From assembly GCA_016617785.1 (NCBI GenBank), contig JADILM010000003.1, forward strand, positions 1,054,001 through 1,118,000: a DNA stretch of 64,000 nucleotides. Direction: 5' to 3'. Below, in pieces: positions 35,339 through 45,699 of this stretch. Position 1 is the first letter of the stretch. Every line of letters starts with the position of its first letter. A program made the translations under genes and the position numbers. The notes beneath the pieces were generated by a model. The model made no database searches, was not told where the DNA came from, and worked only from the letters and a program-made list of their open reading frames with translations. The stretch comes from Sporobolomyces roseus (lineage: Eukaryota > Basidiomycota > Microbotryomycetes > Sporidiobolales > Sporidiobolaceae).

Positions 35339-36458
35339 ATGTCTAGACAGCCTTTATCAACTCTACCTTTAGCACAATTCATTACGACCCTCTCTACCTC
35401 CCCCTCCAAGCCTACACCTCTTCGTCAATCTGCTTCATCTCTCATGACTCTCAACTCGCTCCTCCCTTCACCATTCTTAGCTTCAACTACTCCGAGAGCA
35501 CCAGCAGGTCCATTGGCAACTATCTATGATCGAACTACAACCTCAACCTCGAGAGGAGGTGGAGCGAGTCCAACATCGAGATCACGTCAATCAACTTCTT
35601 CAAATCCTTCTCGTTTGATCGACCAGGAGGAACAACAAGAGCAATTACCAACAGATGAAATTACTACTGTCACTCCACCGAGGAGGTTACTCGATCTCTT
35701 TGTCGAATCTGCATCAAAGGAGTCGAAATCTCCTAGACAACGCGTTCAATCGACTCAGCCAGAAGAATCCGCACCTGGTGAGTCATTCATGAATAGTACC
35801 CATTCTGTTTTCGACGCGACTGATCCAAAATCTGCGAGATTTAGCATGGTCGTTCTTTTTCGACGACGAGAGCGAAGTTGCTCCCCATTCCCACCTTTCC
35901 TCGTCTCGGCCAGTCTCACCTGAACCTACTCCCATCGAAGAGGCACCTGAAGACTCTCCGGAAGAAGTGCCTTACAAAGAGAACGAGCGACTCCCACCTC
36001 GGGCACATTCCCGCTCAACCTCTCTGCTCTCCCTATCACTATCCCGCACCGAATCCACTTCAGAACCAGATCAACCCACTTCCGTCTCCCTTCCAGCTTC
36101 GATCAATCCTTCCCCGACCAGACCAGAACCTCCTAGAACTCCTCCTCCAGTCACGAATCACGACGATAGCTTGTTACCCTCGCCGACTTATCCAACTTCG
36201 TATCCTCCACTCAATTCGAATCTCGAGCAAGAAGCAACAGCGAACCCATTCTCGGAAGGTCTGTTCGAGTCGTTCGAGAGCGAGAGTATCGGGAGAAGGA
36301 GTGAGGATCGAGGAGGGCAGGGAGAATCAGAGATGGGTTTGTTAGATGGATTAGGGATTGGTATGAGTACAGGCGAGGAACCACTTGGGAGAGGGAGGAA
36401 AAGATTGAGCGAGGGAACGAGGGAAGGGGAAGAAAAACGAACGAAAACGAACGAGTAA
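35339..36458 (+). CDS. Low-complexity Ser/Pro-rich protein, unknown
   Basis: Exons 35339-35777 and 35845-36458 (intron GTGAGT...TTTAG) give 350 aa. The start MSRQPLSTLPLAQFITTL is the first ATG with a hydrophobic, ordered-looking segment. Upstream in the same frame there are further codons back to 35123 but no better start context. The rest is disordered: Ser/Thr/Pro-rich, with DDE-rich and EEAPEDSPEE patches and a Lys/Arg-rich end (GRKRL, EEKRTKTNE). Short motifs such as PRRLLDLFVE and a Trp-Ser-Phe-Phe-Phe motif after the junction (AWSFFFDDESE) may be functional. I recognise no family. Confidence 0.6.
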
Positions 36459-37024
36459 GACTCAGTGCTTCTTGTTTGCGTTTATTGTATACTTGCCGCT
36501 CTCTCGTCTTTCTTGTTCTTGTACCCTCCCACGCAGCAGTCTTTCATCTTGTTGTCCATTCTTCTCCCATTTCTTGTTCTTTCGCAACTTTCACTCGATC
36601 TCTTCTTGCGTAGTACCTCTTGTTGACACTATTTAAGTCGCTTGTCTCTCACTTCTCTCGAAGGGGTATGGTTAGAATGGAAGAGGCGGCGGAGGAGGAG
36701 GAGAGACAGAGAGATTAGCTTCAATCGTTTATTGGAATGGAACAACCTGACTTCAATTCGACTTGTTGTACTCTCCATTCGTTTCGTATTGCATGTTGTT
36801 GACATTATAGAACTAACTTTCCAATTTTGTGAGTGAAGAAATAATTGCGAAAAAAACACGATCTCGTTTTCGCTCTCTATTTCTCTTTCCTTCCTCTCAC
36901 TTCACTTTCCCTCACTTCCTCACTTTGGATACGTACGCCACTCTCAAGAGAAGAGTAGCTCCTCTTTACTCCATCAGCAGGTCACGCTCAACTAGCTTGA
37001 ACAACTTCCCTTGTTCCACTCGCG
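36459..37024. other. Intergenic with a GGA-rich repeat patch
   Basis: Contains the 3' UTR of the preceding gene and the leader of the next. At 36681-36712 there is a purine-rich aggcggcggaggaggaggag patch. Pyrimidine-rich tracts occupy 36870-36930. No exon is supported. Confidence 0.4.
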
Positions 37025-37838
37025 ATGCCTTTCAAGTCTCGCCATTCTTCTCGTCAAGTTCGCTCTTCGATACCTTCTCCTCCTTCAGGTGCGTATCACT
37101 GGCTCTCTACCTCTACGGGGGGGCAGTAGATTGATTGGAATGATGAGCACAGTTCCCTTTTTTCAGGCTCCGAACGGACTTTCCGTTCCCTTTCTTTCCA
37201 CTCAACCGATCAAAGGATACTTATACGTCTATACGAGAGAGTACCAAGAGTACTATAACCAAGGGATGGAGAGATTGGAGCAGGAGAAGGGGAAGGAATG
37301 GTCAGTTAAAAAGAGGGAATTCAAGGTGATCAAGGAGTGGGAGGTGAGTCTCGAACGCTATCCTATTGCTTGCTAAGTTTAGCTGATAAAGGGGTGTTTC
37401 GAGGATCACGGAAACAATGGTAGAAACGGAATAGGAATGACAATGCAGAACAAGAATCAATTTCGCAAGATGGAGACCTCTCGGAGAATGGTGCTGCTCT
37501 TTCGAAATCGGTGAGTGGTTGAAGCCATATGATCCATCACTGCTCAAGCTGATGGTCCAATCTCATGTTCCTCACAGATCACACACGAGAACTTTCTCAA
37601 TCTTCCCTCTCAAGGTCTCCATCTCTTCTTCGCAACCCTCCCTCTTCCTCTACCTCTTCATCCTCCTCCTCCGACCTCAACATTGCCCCTGAAGCCCGTG
37701 GTTCTCATCCCAACCACCTCCCTTCCTCGATCATGCACACCGTTTATTCAGAAGTTGGCAAGATGTATGAATCTCCCAGGAAGAAAGCTACCTCCTTCAT
37801 GCTCGACCCTCAACAAGATTTTGACGAAGCTGAAGTAG
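37025..37838 (+). CDS. Unknown protein ending at the inverted-repeat breakpoint
   Basis: The last three exons are clear and in phase: up to 37343, then 37424-37510 and 37578-37838 with TAG 37836-37838. They code SVPFLSTQPIKGYLYVYT, a charged helix EYYNQGMERLEQEKGKEW, an acidic linker and a proline/leucine-rich tail. The first exon is uncertain. Either the frame opens at ATG 37140 or 37143 (MSTVPFFQAP), or ATG 37025 (MPFKSRHSSRQ) is joined by a weak GTTCGC donor to 37167. No family is recognised. The last three codons lie inside the outer end of the left inverted-repeat arm (starts 37829), so the duplication that made the repeat broke at the end of this gene. Confidence 0.5.
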
Positions 37839-37961
37839 TGCAAGGGGGCGAGGGAAGCGTCGAGACGGAGATAAAGGGAGGAAGTGAGTCGCGATGGAGG
37901 TTCTACCAGAGTATTTCTGATACTGTACCTCTTCCACCGCTCTCTCTACATCACAAGTACA

Positions 37962-38112
37962 GTCAATATGGCCGAGTGGTCTAAGGCGCTGCATTCAAGC
38001 TACTAGCTCGTTCGCTATCCTATCCGTAGGAAAGTGATCAGCTTGCTTCCTCGACCTGTCGAGGGGAGTTTCGCAGTCATTATATGGCGTGGGTTCGAGT
38101 CCCACTATTGAC
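37962..38112 (+). tRNA. tRNA-Leu(CAA), intron-containing, copy 1
   Basis: The acceptor stem GTCAATA pairs with TATTGAC at the 3' end. D-arm is GCC-GAGTGGTCTAA-GGC. The anticodon loop TTCAAG is followed by an intron of about 67 nt, the 3' half of the anticodon stem (CGCAG, one mismatch), a long class II variable arm (CATTATATG) and T-arm GTGGG-TTCGAGT-CCCAC. A long variable arm with CAA fits Leu. No CCA is encoded. An identical copy is at 43684-43834 on the minus strand. Confidence 0.9.
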
Positions 38113-38757
38113 AATACCTTTTTGTCTCCTCGTGCTATCATCTGGCGGAGTCTTCAACTTTTGGATCAGAGGAAAAGGTCGACGGAAAAGGAAAGCGAAG
38201 GTGAAAATGCTCTTGGAGCACTTCTCGTAACTGTGTAAAAGATCCCTAGTTTCGTCGTTTCCTCGTAACGCACTCCTAGACTCAGAGTGTCTTGATAGCC
38301 ATTCCTCGTCGAGACAGTGAGCGCTTCACAACTGAACCAACCTCGAGATTAAAAATGTTCAATCCGAATTTCGAGCATTTCGACTTCAAACGTCCACGTC
38401 GCAGAGAGTTCTTTCTTCTCTACTGTGTACTTGACACATCCACACATGAGACTCCCTCAAAGTGCTTCATTTGTGTGCTTCTTCTCTAAGGTTTGCCTCC
38501 CATGACTTCTTGTTTCGCAGAAAAAGAGAAAACGAATTTCGATTGTAAAGGCCTCTGTATCTCGATACCAATCCAGCAGAGTTGTATCTTGCAAGGTTAG
38601 CCACCTGTACAGGACCCCGACTGGTCTTCAAAGGGACATCGAAGGAGAGGGAAGCACCTGAGAGAGAGGATTTTCTTTGCTCGTATCCTACGAAAAAATG
38701 AAGGACCTTATCCGTCTTCCCACTGTCTTCCCCCAGCGACGAGAGGCAAAAAGATAT

Positions 38758-38855
38758 GCTTTCACTCGGGTTCGAACCGAGGACCTTATCCGGCTTTAGA
38801 CGTCGACGAAGACGCTTTGTAAAGGAGACGTGATAACCAACTACACCATGAAAGC
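38758..38855 (-). tRNA. tRNA-Val(UAC), intron-containing, copy 1
   Basis: Read on the minus strand, GCTTTCA pairs with TGAAAGC. D-arm is GTGTAGTTGGTTATCAC and the anticodon loop is TTTACAA (UAC). An intron of about 25 nt follows position 37, then GGATA completes the anticodon stem with one C-T mismatch. The variable loop is AGGTC and the T-arm CTCGG-TTCGAAC-CCGAG. Total length 98 nt. Copy 2 (42941-43038, plus) is identical. Confidence 0.88.
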
Positions 38856-38866
38856 ATGAATTCTTG

Positions 38867-40031
38867 TCAAGACGCTCAAATCATGCACATCCGATCCGCC
38901 GCTCGCACCTCCGTCGAGTCTTCAGCCAAAATTTGAGTAGGAAGACAGGACACACTTTTTCGCTCCGAGAACGTCAACGAAGCTCTTTGGACCACTGACT
39001 GACGCAGGCATAGCTACAATCAGCTCGAACGCTCGTGGTCATGTCCAATCGATGGCACCAGAGTAAAGAACAGAGCTTCGGTTACAGACTTACCAGATTT
39101 TTCATTGTGAGTTTCGATCTCCCTGATACACTACCCTTGCACACTCACTACTGAGGTCGCAGATCTATGACCCTACAGACCAGCGTTCGAGTAGTTCAAG
39201 CTGGAGGAATATTCCGCTCGCTCTGGCTCTCTATTCTCCTTTGGAGTAGCGAAAGCGACCGGGTCTCGCGCATCAGAATCTATTTGTCTCTTCGCAGCTC
39301 CTCCATACACGAGGATCCGGACTTGGTGCGCTTTGACTCAAACTGAGCTCCTGACCCACGCCAGCGACGGAAGAAGTCTAATCCAAGCGTAACAATCTTC
39401 CTTCTTGCAGTCACGCTCTAAGAACGGTTCTAATACAGTCGGCCCGTCTTAGCCTTACATATCTCCGCCTTGTAGCCTGGCTCAGAAGCAGAAAAGAACG
39501 ACTTCTCCGCTGCTCTCAAACCGTCGATAATTCGATCGTTTTGCGTTCTCTGCAATGATTTTGTCTTCGTTCCCCGCGACGGTTTTCGAAACTCAGTGGT
39601 CTGACTTCTCTAGAGCTTGTCAAAAGTCGTCGGAAATGGACTCAAAGGCGAAGCGAAACGTCGGCGAGAGGAGACATCGAAACACCTGTCTTGATCGTTC
39701 TGATCGTTTCTCAGCTGAATGGCGACTAGTCAGCTCCGTCGCTCCGATTCACCCAGAATACAAGTTTATCGCTCGCGAAAGGGTGAAAGGACCAGGAATT
39801 GAGAATCCGTGCGAAATATCAAAAGTGAGAGACAAGTGAAAAATTGCGAAAATGGTTCATTCTTTGCTCGAGGGAGGGCGACCGGTAGCAGTGCAAGTTA
39901 TAAGCCTCTGTCTGCCATCATGAGTCAAGAGCTGGCGAAAGAGAGTGAGTGAAGTGAAGCGCCAGTTCGAATTCCTTTTCTGATTCACGCTCTCCACCAC
40001 GAAACATACGCTCGCTCTGGACCAGCTCAGA
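38867..40031. other. Left part of the inverted-repeat spacer, no supported gene
   Basis: An open frame at 39555-39839 (94 codons) ends with TGA but has no splice support and no recognisable content. The rest is free of long frames. Possibly decayed sequence plus the promoter of the F-box gene starting at 40032. Confidence 0.35.
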
Positions 40032-41718
40032 ATGTCACAGGCAGCACTTGAAGCAGTACCGGTAAGTGCCACAGCCATGTCTCGAGGTCCTATGCTCTCG
40101 CTGATGAAGTTTCTCGTCATCAGTCAACACCAAATCTTCCAGCTTCTACAGGCGATGAGAGCGATGGGAAAGAGTCACAGTCGATGGTAGAGCCCACAAA
40201 TGTATGCCCTTCCTGCCAAAGCCGGTCTCAGTTGCTAATTTCTCGCTCTCGTGAATCATTCAGATTGATCGCCTTTCCCTCCTTCCAAACGAAATTCTAC
40301 AGCAGATCTTCGATACCATTTACGATACGCCGCCGTATCGCCCTCCGACTGCTCTCATAGCTAAACGCTTCCTCCCCTTCCACACCCCCGGTCTTTACCG
40401 TAGAATCCACATCTCCCATCCTCTCTCGCTCGCTCTCCTCCTCTCTCGCATCAAGTCCGGTCCAGGCTTGGCAGAGCTCACCAGATCCCTCAGTATTGTG
40501 ATTGATCCCGACATGGACTACTACGGCGTCGAACTCCCATCGAAGGTCGAAATCGCACAGTTCTTCCGCTGTCTCGTCAACCTCGTCGTTCTCGATTTGA
40601 TGGATGCCTGCCCCGAAATAATGGAAGGATTTGCAGAACATCAGACTCAGGGAATACCCCTGCTCCATCTCCGGGAACTCTCAGCCAATCACTTCACAGC
40701 CTCTCGTCCTCTCTCCTCTTTCGCCCATTTGAACCTCACGCATCTCACCTCATTAACGATCCGGGACGACTTTCAACAAGAATGGAATATGTATCCGGAG
40801 CCTACGGATATCTTCGAGGGCTGTCACGATCTCCCATCCCTTTCCTCACTCGAAATTCATGGTCAATTCGCAGGAAGCACCGACTTGGCGAAACTCTGTC
40901 AATTCTGTCCTTCCCTTACCAGTCTCTCCCTCCTCAATCCCTCCGAGTCCTTCAACGCTGTTCTCTCTCTCCTCCCCACCTCCCTCACCAGTCTCAGTAT
41001 TTCAGACCATGGATTCAACAGCGAAGCCGATTTTTGTGATCACCTCCTCCCCCGCTTCACCAATCTTCGAACCCTCGATGTCGACACTTGTTTCTCGACT
41101 CACGTTACTCTCCACCTCTCAAGCTTGACTCGACTAGAGGAACTCGACATCGTCTTTGGGAACGAGGTTTTTGGCATAACCGACCTCGAACAGCTCATAG
41201 ACGGTCCGACTCGACTTCCTTCTCTCAGGTTACTCCGCTTCTATACAGACGAACGTTTGTCTGGTCTGGAGTTGGAGATCGACGGGGAAGGCGAGTTTGA
41301 AGGCAACTTCGATTGGGAAGGCGAGGTGGAACCCGAAGAATTTTATTTGAGGTTACCACGGTGCTACACAGACAGTAGGTGGAGTATCGAGGGTTTGCGC
41401 AGATTGATAACGTTGGCAGAGATGAATCGGATCCGTCTAGAAGGTGGGCAAAGGGCAATCAGTCAGATTCTCGAAGTGATCAACGCCTATGAACTCGAGG
41501 TCGCCAATTTTGCCATCTATCAAGCTTGGAAGACGAAGAATCTCGAGCGACTACAAATCAAACACCTTGCAGCAGCCACCCGTTCTCACTCTCGCTTCCC
41601 TTCCCTCGATTACGACACCCTCGATTCCAAGAATCTAAAACTCGTCAGGACTGAGTTGATCAAATGGTGTTTTAAGTTGACGCTGGAGAATGGTGGAGGT
41701 TTTGAATGGAGGAAGTGA
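40032..41718 (+). CDS. F-box / leucine-rich-repeat protein
   Basis: Exons 40032-40061, 40124-40201 and 40264-41718 give 520 aa. After a short polar start comes an F-box-like segment, IDRLSLLPNEILQQIFDTIY, with the classic LP-E-L-IF spacing. Irregular leucine-rich repeats follow for about 300 residues (LVNLVVLDLMDACPEI, HLRELSANHF, LTHLTSLTIRDD, FTNLRTLDVDTC, LTRLEELDIVFG). The C-terminus is helical and acidic. F-box proteins link targets to an SCF ubiquitin ligase through Skp1; the target is unknown. It sits alone between the two inverted-repeat arms, so its orientation could flip by recombination between them. Confidence 0.8.
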
Positions 41719-42929
41719 CAGGGTTTTCGAATGGAGAAACGAGTCGAGCGATCGAGAAACGGAGAAACGGCTTGTACGCGAGAGTAGAGGAGCATGCATG
41801 AACTGTTCAAATGGAATTACTTTTACCACCCCAATTCCTCGTCGTGATGTCGCCGGGAATTGCACAGCTTTGAAGCAGGATTGCGATTGATTCGACGGAC
41901 TTTGTCGCGATATCGTGTTTCATTCTCACTGAGGTTGTCTTAACTTCAGCTGGTTGAGACAGTGCTGTCAATTGAGGAAGCAAGTCACATTCCAGGAGTC
42001 TGTTAACGGGACAGAACGCGCTAGAATTCCGAGGCAGAAAGTCTAAATGCCTTGTCTTTGCTCATTCTCAGCAGGTCGATTAAAGAAGGGGTCCTGGTCT
42101 CGGGCCCTGATATCGAGATATACGGGCAAGATTGCGAAACTCTCGTGTTCGAGTTCACGAGTTCACAACGAGAGAGCCGCTTCGAAATTTGAGAAGACTG
42201 AGAGCTTGCATCTGCAATCCAATGACCCACAACAGGGCAGAGCTTGAACAGTAAAGTATGTTGTTGTTGTCGAATCAAACAGCAGGTCTGGAGGGGACAT
42301 GCTGGATCTCGACTTTGTTCGGCTATAGATTTTCGACGAACGAAGGGCGTATTCTGCCAGACCTCGGTACTTTCGATCCCTACTGTCTCGAGTTCTGGGA
42401 GCTATCACGTAGCGGGATTCTTGCTTGTCTGAAGACATTCGAATGGCTCAGTTGCGGACAAGACTTGTCCCTTTCGACTCTGACTGGTCTCTCTCTATGC
42501 AGATCTTACTACTGTCGTGCCTTCCTCCTTTCGATTGGTACTGGTCGAAGTGAAGAAGAAATGCAGGAAGACAACCAACGGGGAACGACGAAAAGGTCAG
42601 ATCGCTCGGACTGGTGAAGTTCCAAGTTCAGCTGTACCGTAGTTCCTCGTCTTCTCCTGCGCTTGTTCGACCGTGTACTCGACATGCCCGTGTCGAGACC
42701 ATCGCTGTAATCTATTCCCGCCCTGGCAAGCTTCGTCTAGACGGCGAGACGTTCGACCTGAGTTTTAGCTACTTGGGATGTGACATGGGACGACGAGGAG
42801 AAAATGTCTGAGGTATTGTGTGAGAGGCTCGAAAGTCACTGGGAGACGGAGTGGTGGCCGCGAAGGTGAGCGACACCTAGTTTGCCGAACGTAGTGTATT
42901 GTTGTATATGTCATAATTTAAGCCATTTC
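41719..42929. other. Right part of the inverted-repeat spacer, no supported gene
   Basis: A 119-codon open frame (42258-42617) contains a Leu/Cys-rich stretch, but I find no start context, splice sites or family. An internal AT-richer patch (about 42895-42925) lies beside the right arm. This may be decayed gene sequence. Confidence 0.35.
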
Positions 42930-42940
42930 CAAGAATCCAT

Positions 42941-43038
42941 GCTTTCATGGTGTAGTTGGTTATCACGTCTCCTTTACAAAGCGTCTTCGTCGACGTCTAA
43001 AGCCGGATAAGGTCCTCGGTTCGAACCCGAGTGAAAGC
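42941..43038 (+). tRNA. tRNA-Val(UAC), intron-containing, copy 2
   Basis: Identical to the 38758-38855 gene, in the right arm: acceptor GCTTTCA/TGAAAGC, anticodon loop TTTACAA with an intron of about 25 nt, T-arm CTCGG-TTCGAAC-CCGAG. Confidence 0.88.
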
Positions 43039-43683
43039 ATATCTTTTTGCCTCTCGTCGCTGGGGGAAGACAGTGGGAAGACGGATAAGGTCCTTCATTT
43101 TTTCGTAGGATACGAGCAAAGAAAATCCTCTCTCTCAGGTGCTTCCCTCTCCTTCGATGTCCCTTTGAAGACCAGTCGGGGTCCTGTACAGGTGGCTAAC
43201 CTTGCAAGATACAACTCTGCTGGATTGGTATCGAGATACAGAGGCCTTTACAATCGAAATTCGTTTTCTCTTTTTCTGCGAAACAAGAAGTCATGGGAGG
43301 CAAACCTTAGAGAAGAAGCACACAAATGAAGCACTTTGAGGGAGTCTCATGTGTGGATGTGTCAAGTACACAGTAGAGAAGAAAGAACTCTCTGCGACGT
43401 GGACGTTTGAAGTCGAAATGCTCGAAATTCGGATTGAACATTTTTAATCTCGAGGTTGGTTCAGTTGTGAAGCGCTCACTGTCTCGACGAGGAATGGCTA
43501 TCAAGACACTCTGAGTCTAGGAGTGCGTTACGAGGAAACGACGAAACTAGGGATCTTTTACACAGTTACGAGAAGTGCTCCAAGAGCATTTTCACCTTCG
43601 CTTTCCTTTTCCGTCGACCTTTTCCTCTGATCCAAAAGTTGAAGACTCCGCCAGATGATAGCACGAGGAGACAAAAAGGTATT

Positions 43684-43834
43684 GTCAATAGTGGGACTCG
43701 AACCCACGCCATATAATGACTGCGAAACTCCCCTCGACAGGTCGAGGAAGCAAGCTGATCACTTTCCTACGGATAGGATAGCGAACGAGCTAGTAGCTTG
43801 AATGCAGCGCCTTAGACCACTCGGCCATATTGAC
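43684..43834 (-). tRNA. tRNA-Leu(CAA), intron-containing, copy 2
   Basis: Identical to 37962-38112, on the minus strand. It has the same 151-nt length, GTCAATA/TATTGAC acceptor stem, CAA anticodon, intron and long variable arm. Confidence 0.9.
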
Positions 43835-44236
43835 TGTACTTGTGATGTAGAGAGAGCGGTGGAAGAGGTACAGTATCAGAAATACTCTGGTAGAACCTCC
43901 ATCGCGACTCACTTCCTCCCTTTATCTCCGTCTCGACGCTTCCCTCGCCCCCTTGCACTACTTCAGCATCCTGCCTGAGTGTCGCTTCCTGTTTCCAAAC
44001 GCTGCTCGTCAGGGTTTCGCTCGAAGAATATAAATTTTCGCAACAAAGTCACAAGGGCGGTTCGTACAGTCCTCCCTTCCCTAAGCACTGTACGGTACAC
44101 AACCAGTCGCTACCTCCTCGCAAACGAAACAAGTGTAAAGTCACTTTAGCCGACATCTAAGCGACCAACTCGAATCTTTCTCTCTCCTCTCTTCTCTCTC
44201 CTTCAGCTTCTCCCCTCAACAAAACACTCACCAAAG

Positions 44237-45699
44237 ATGGAACCAGAGGCGAGTATCATGCCTCACAAACGACAGACTTCGACCGCCGCTTCCTTGATCT
44301 CGGGTTCAATGGGAGGAATGTCCCAAGTTTTAGTCGGTCAACCCCTCGACACTATCAAAACCAGGGCACAAACTGCGGCGAGGGGTCAGTTCAAGGGTCC
44401 ACTAGATATCGCCATGCAGACTATCAAGAAGGAAGGCTTCTTCGCTCTTTACAAAGGTGAGATTCATCTTCGTAACTCTCTACAAAGCCCTCGCTGACCT
44501 TCAGAGGCGTGCGATAGGCATGTCGAGTCCTTTAATCGGTATTGCGGGAGTCAACTCGCTGCTGTTCGCTTCCAACAATTACGCTCGAAAGATCGTTTCT
44601 CCTTTCCCCGACCTCTCCATTCCTCAGGTTATGCTAGCTGGATCAATGGCTGGTGCAGTACAATCGGTCTTGGCTAGTCCAGTAGAGATGTTCAAGGCGA
44701 GTCGTTTCTTTCTCGAGCGAACGAGGCTTTCGCTCATTTCGACTTTTCTTCGTAATTAGGTTCGAATGCAAGCGAATCAGTCAATAAACCCGAAAGGGCT
44801 TCGACAGGTAGTAGGAGAGATGTATGAGAAGTATGGATGGAAGAAGGGAATCATGCGAGGATACTGGGTACGCCGCATTTCAAGATTTTGACGAAGCGAG
44901 ATCACTAATCTCTCCTTCCGTAGATCACGGTTGTTCGAGAGATTCCCGCTTATGCTGGTGCGTCTGAATCTCTTATCGTACAAGAGAGTTGAAGCTGACG
45001 GCTCGAAGTTCTTCAGGTTTCTATGCTGGATATGAATACTCGAAGAGATCGTTACAGAAGAGCTTGGGAACCCAAACTCTGCCAGTGTGGGCTACTCTGA
45101 CTGCTGGAGGTATCGGAGGGCTTGCTTACTGGACTGCTTGGTAAGCTTTCATTCCCTCACAACTCAACGAGGAGTCATATTGAGTCTAGTTCGATGTGTT
45201 TCACGAGCAGCTACCCTCTCGGTAGGTCTTCCTTCCCGCTTGTTGCACTTTGCTGCTGGTTCTGACTCAATCTATTTGGCGTAGACGTCGTCAAATCACG
45301 GATTCAGTTTGCAGAAGCACCTCCGCAAGGAGCAAACTATATCATCAACACTTTCCGCGATATTTATCGAAGAGAAGGAGCACGAGCATTCGTTGCTGGT
45401 CTCGCCCCTACTTGTATGCGACTGCATCTCGTACTTCCTCTCTCTCCCTCACTGACGACATCCTTCGCTGTTCTGCAGATATTCGAGCGTACGTTCTCCG
45501 AAGTTTGTCTTCTCGGCTCGCAAAGCTGATTAGGTCGTTCTATTTCTTCACAGTGTTCCTGCGGCAGCTTCTACTGTAAGTCTCCATGCCTGAACTATTT
45601 CAGGAGAATCGTACAGCTGATCGAGATTCTTTCGTTGCTTTTCAGTTTGTCGCTTTCGAAATTACGATGGAACTCTTGCAAAAGAACACGAACCTGTAG
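44237..45699 (+). CDS. Mitochondrial carrier protein (SLC25 family)
   Basis: Ten exons: 44237-44456, 44518-44696, 44760-44867, 44924-44957, 45017-45140, 45211-45221, 45285-45413, 45479-45488, 45554-45575 and 45646-45699, giving 296 aa. Three carrier repeats are seen, each with its signature: QPLDTIKTRAQ, SPVEMFKVRMQ and YPLDVVKSRIQ, plus the matching second motifs (EGFFALYKG, YGWKKGIMRGYW, EGARAFVAGL). The carrier probably sits in the mitochondrial inner membrane and exchanges metabolites. Features such as GYEYSKRSL suggest the basic amino-acid or acylcarnitine branch, but the substrate cannot be read from here. Exons of 11 and 10 nt occur, and the intron after 44696 starts with GC. Confidence 0.9.

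Larger units (their letters stand above)
37829..38866. repeat. Left arm of a 1038-bp inverted repeat
   Basis: Pairs with 42930-43967 in reverse orientation; paired coordinates always sum to 81796, so there is no insertion or deletion between the arms. I compared most of both arms by eye and found a single mismatch, near the inner end (38859 against 42937). The arm holds tRNA-Leu(CAA), about 645 bp of non-tRNA sequence and tRNA-Val(UAC). Such identity implies a recent duplication or continuing gene conversion. Confidence 0.93.
42930..43967. repeat. Right arm of the 1038-bp inverted repeat
   Basis: Reverse complement of 37829-38866. The outer end is at 43967, after which the sequence diverges at once (cagcatcc here against cagcttcg on the other side). 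The inner end is at about 42930. A 65-codon open frame present in both arms (38292-38489 and 43504-43307) is identical only because the arms are. Confidence 0.93.

Noticed and set aside
38292..38489. A 65-codon open frame found identically in both inverted-repeat arms
   Set aside because: Its conservation is only a result of arm identity; it has no splice sites, no recognisable content and lies between two tRNA genes.
39555..39839. A 94-codon open frame in the inverted-repeat spacer
   Set aside because: Isolated, without splice support, start context or recognisable motif; kept as a note under the spacer only.
42258..42617. A 119-codon open frame right of the F-box gene
   Set aside because: Leu/Ser-rich frame with no splice sites or homologous features; could be chance in this base composition.
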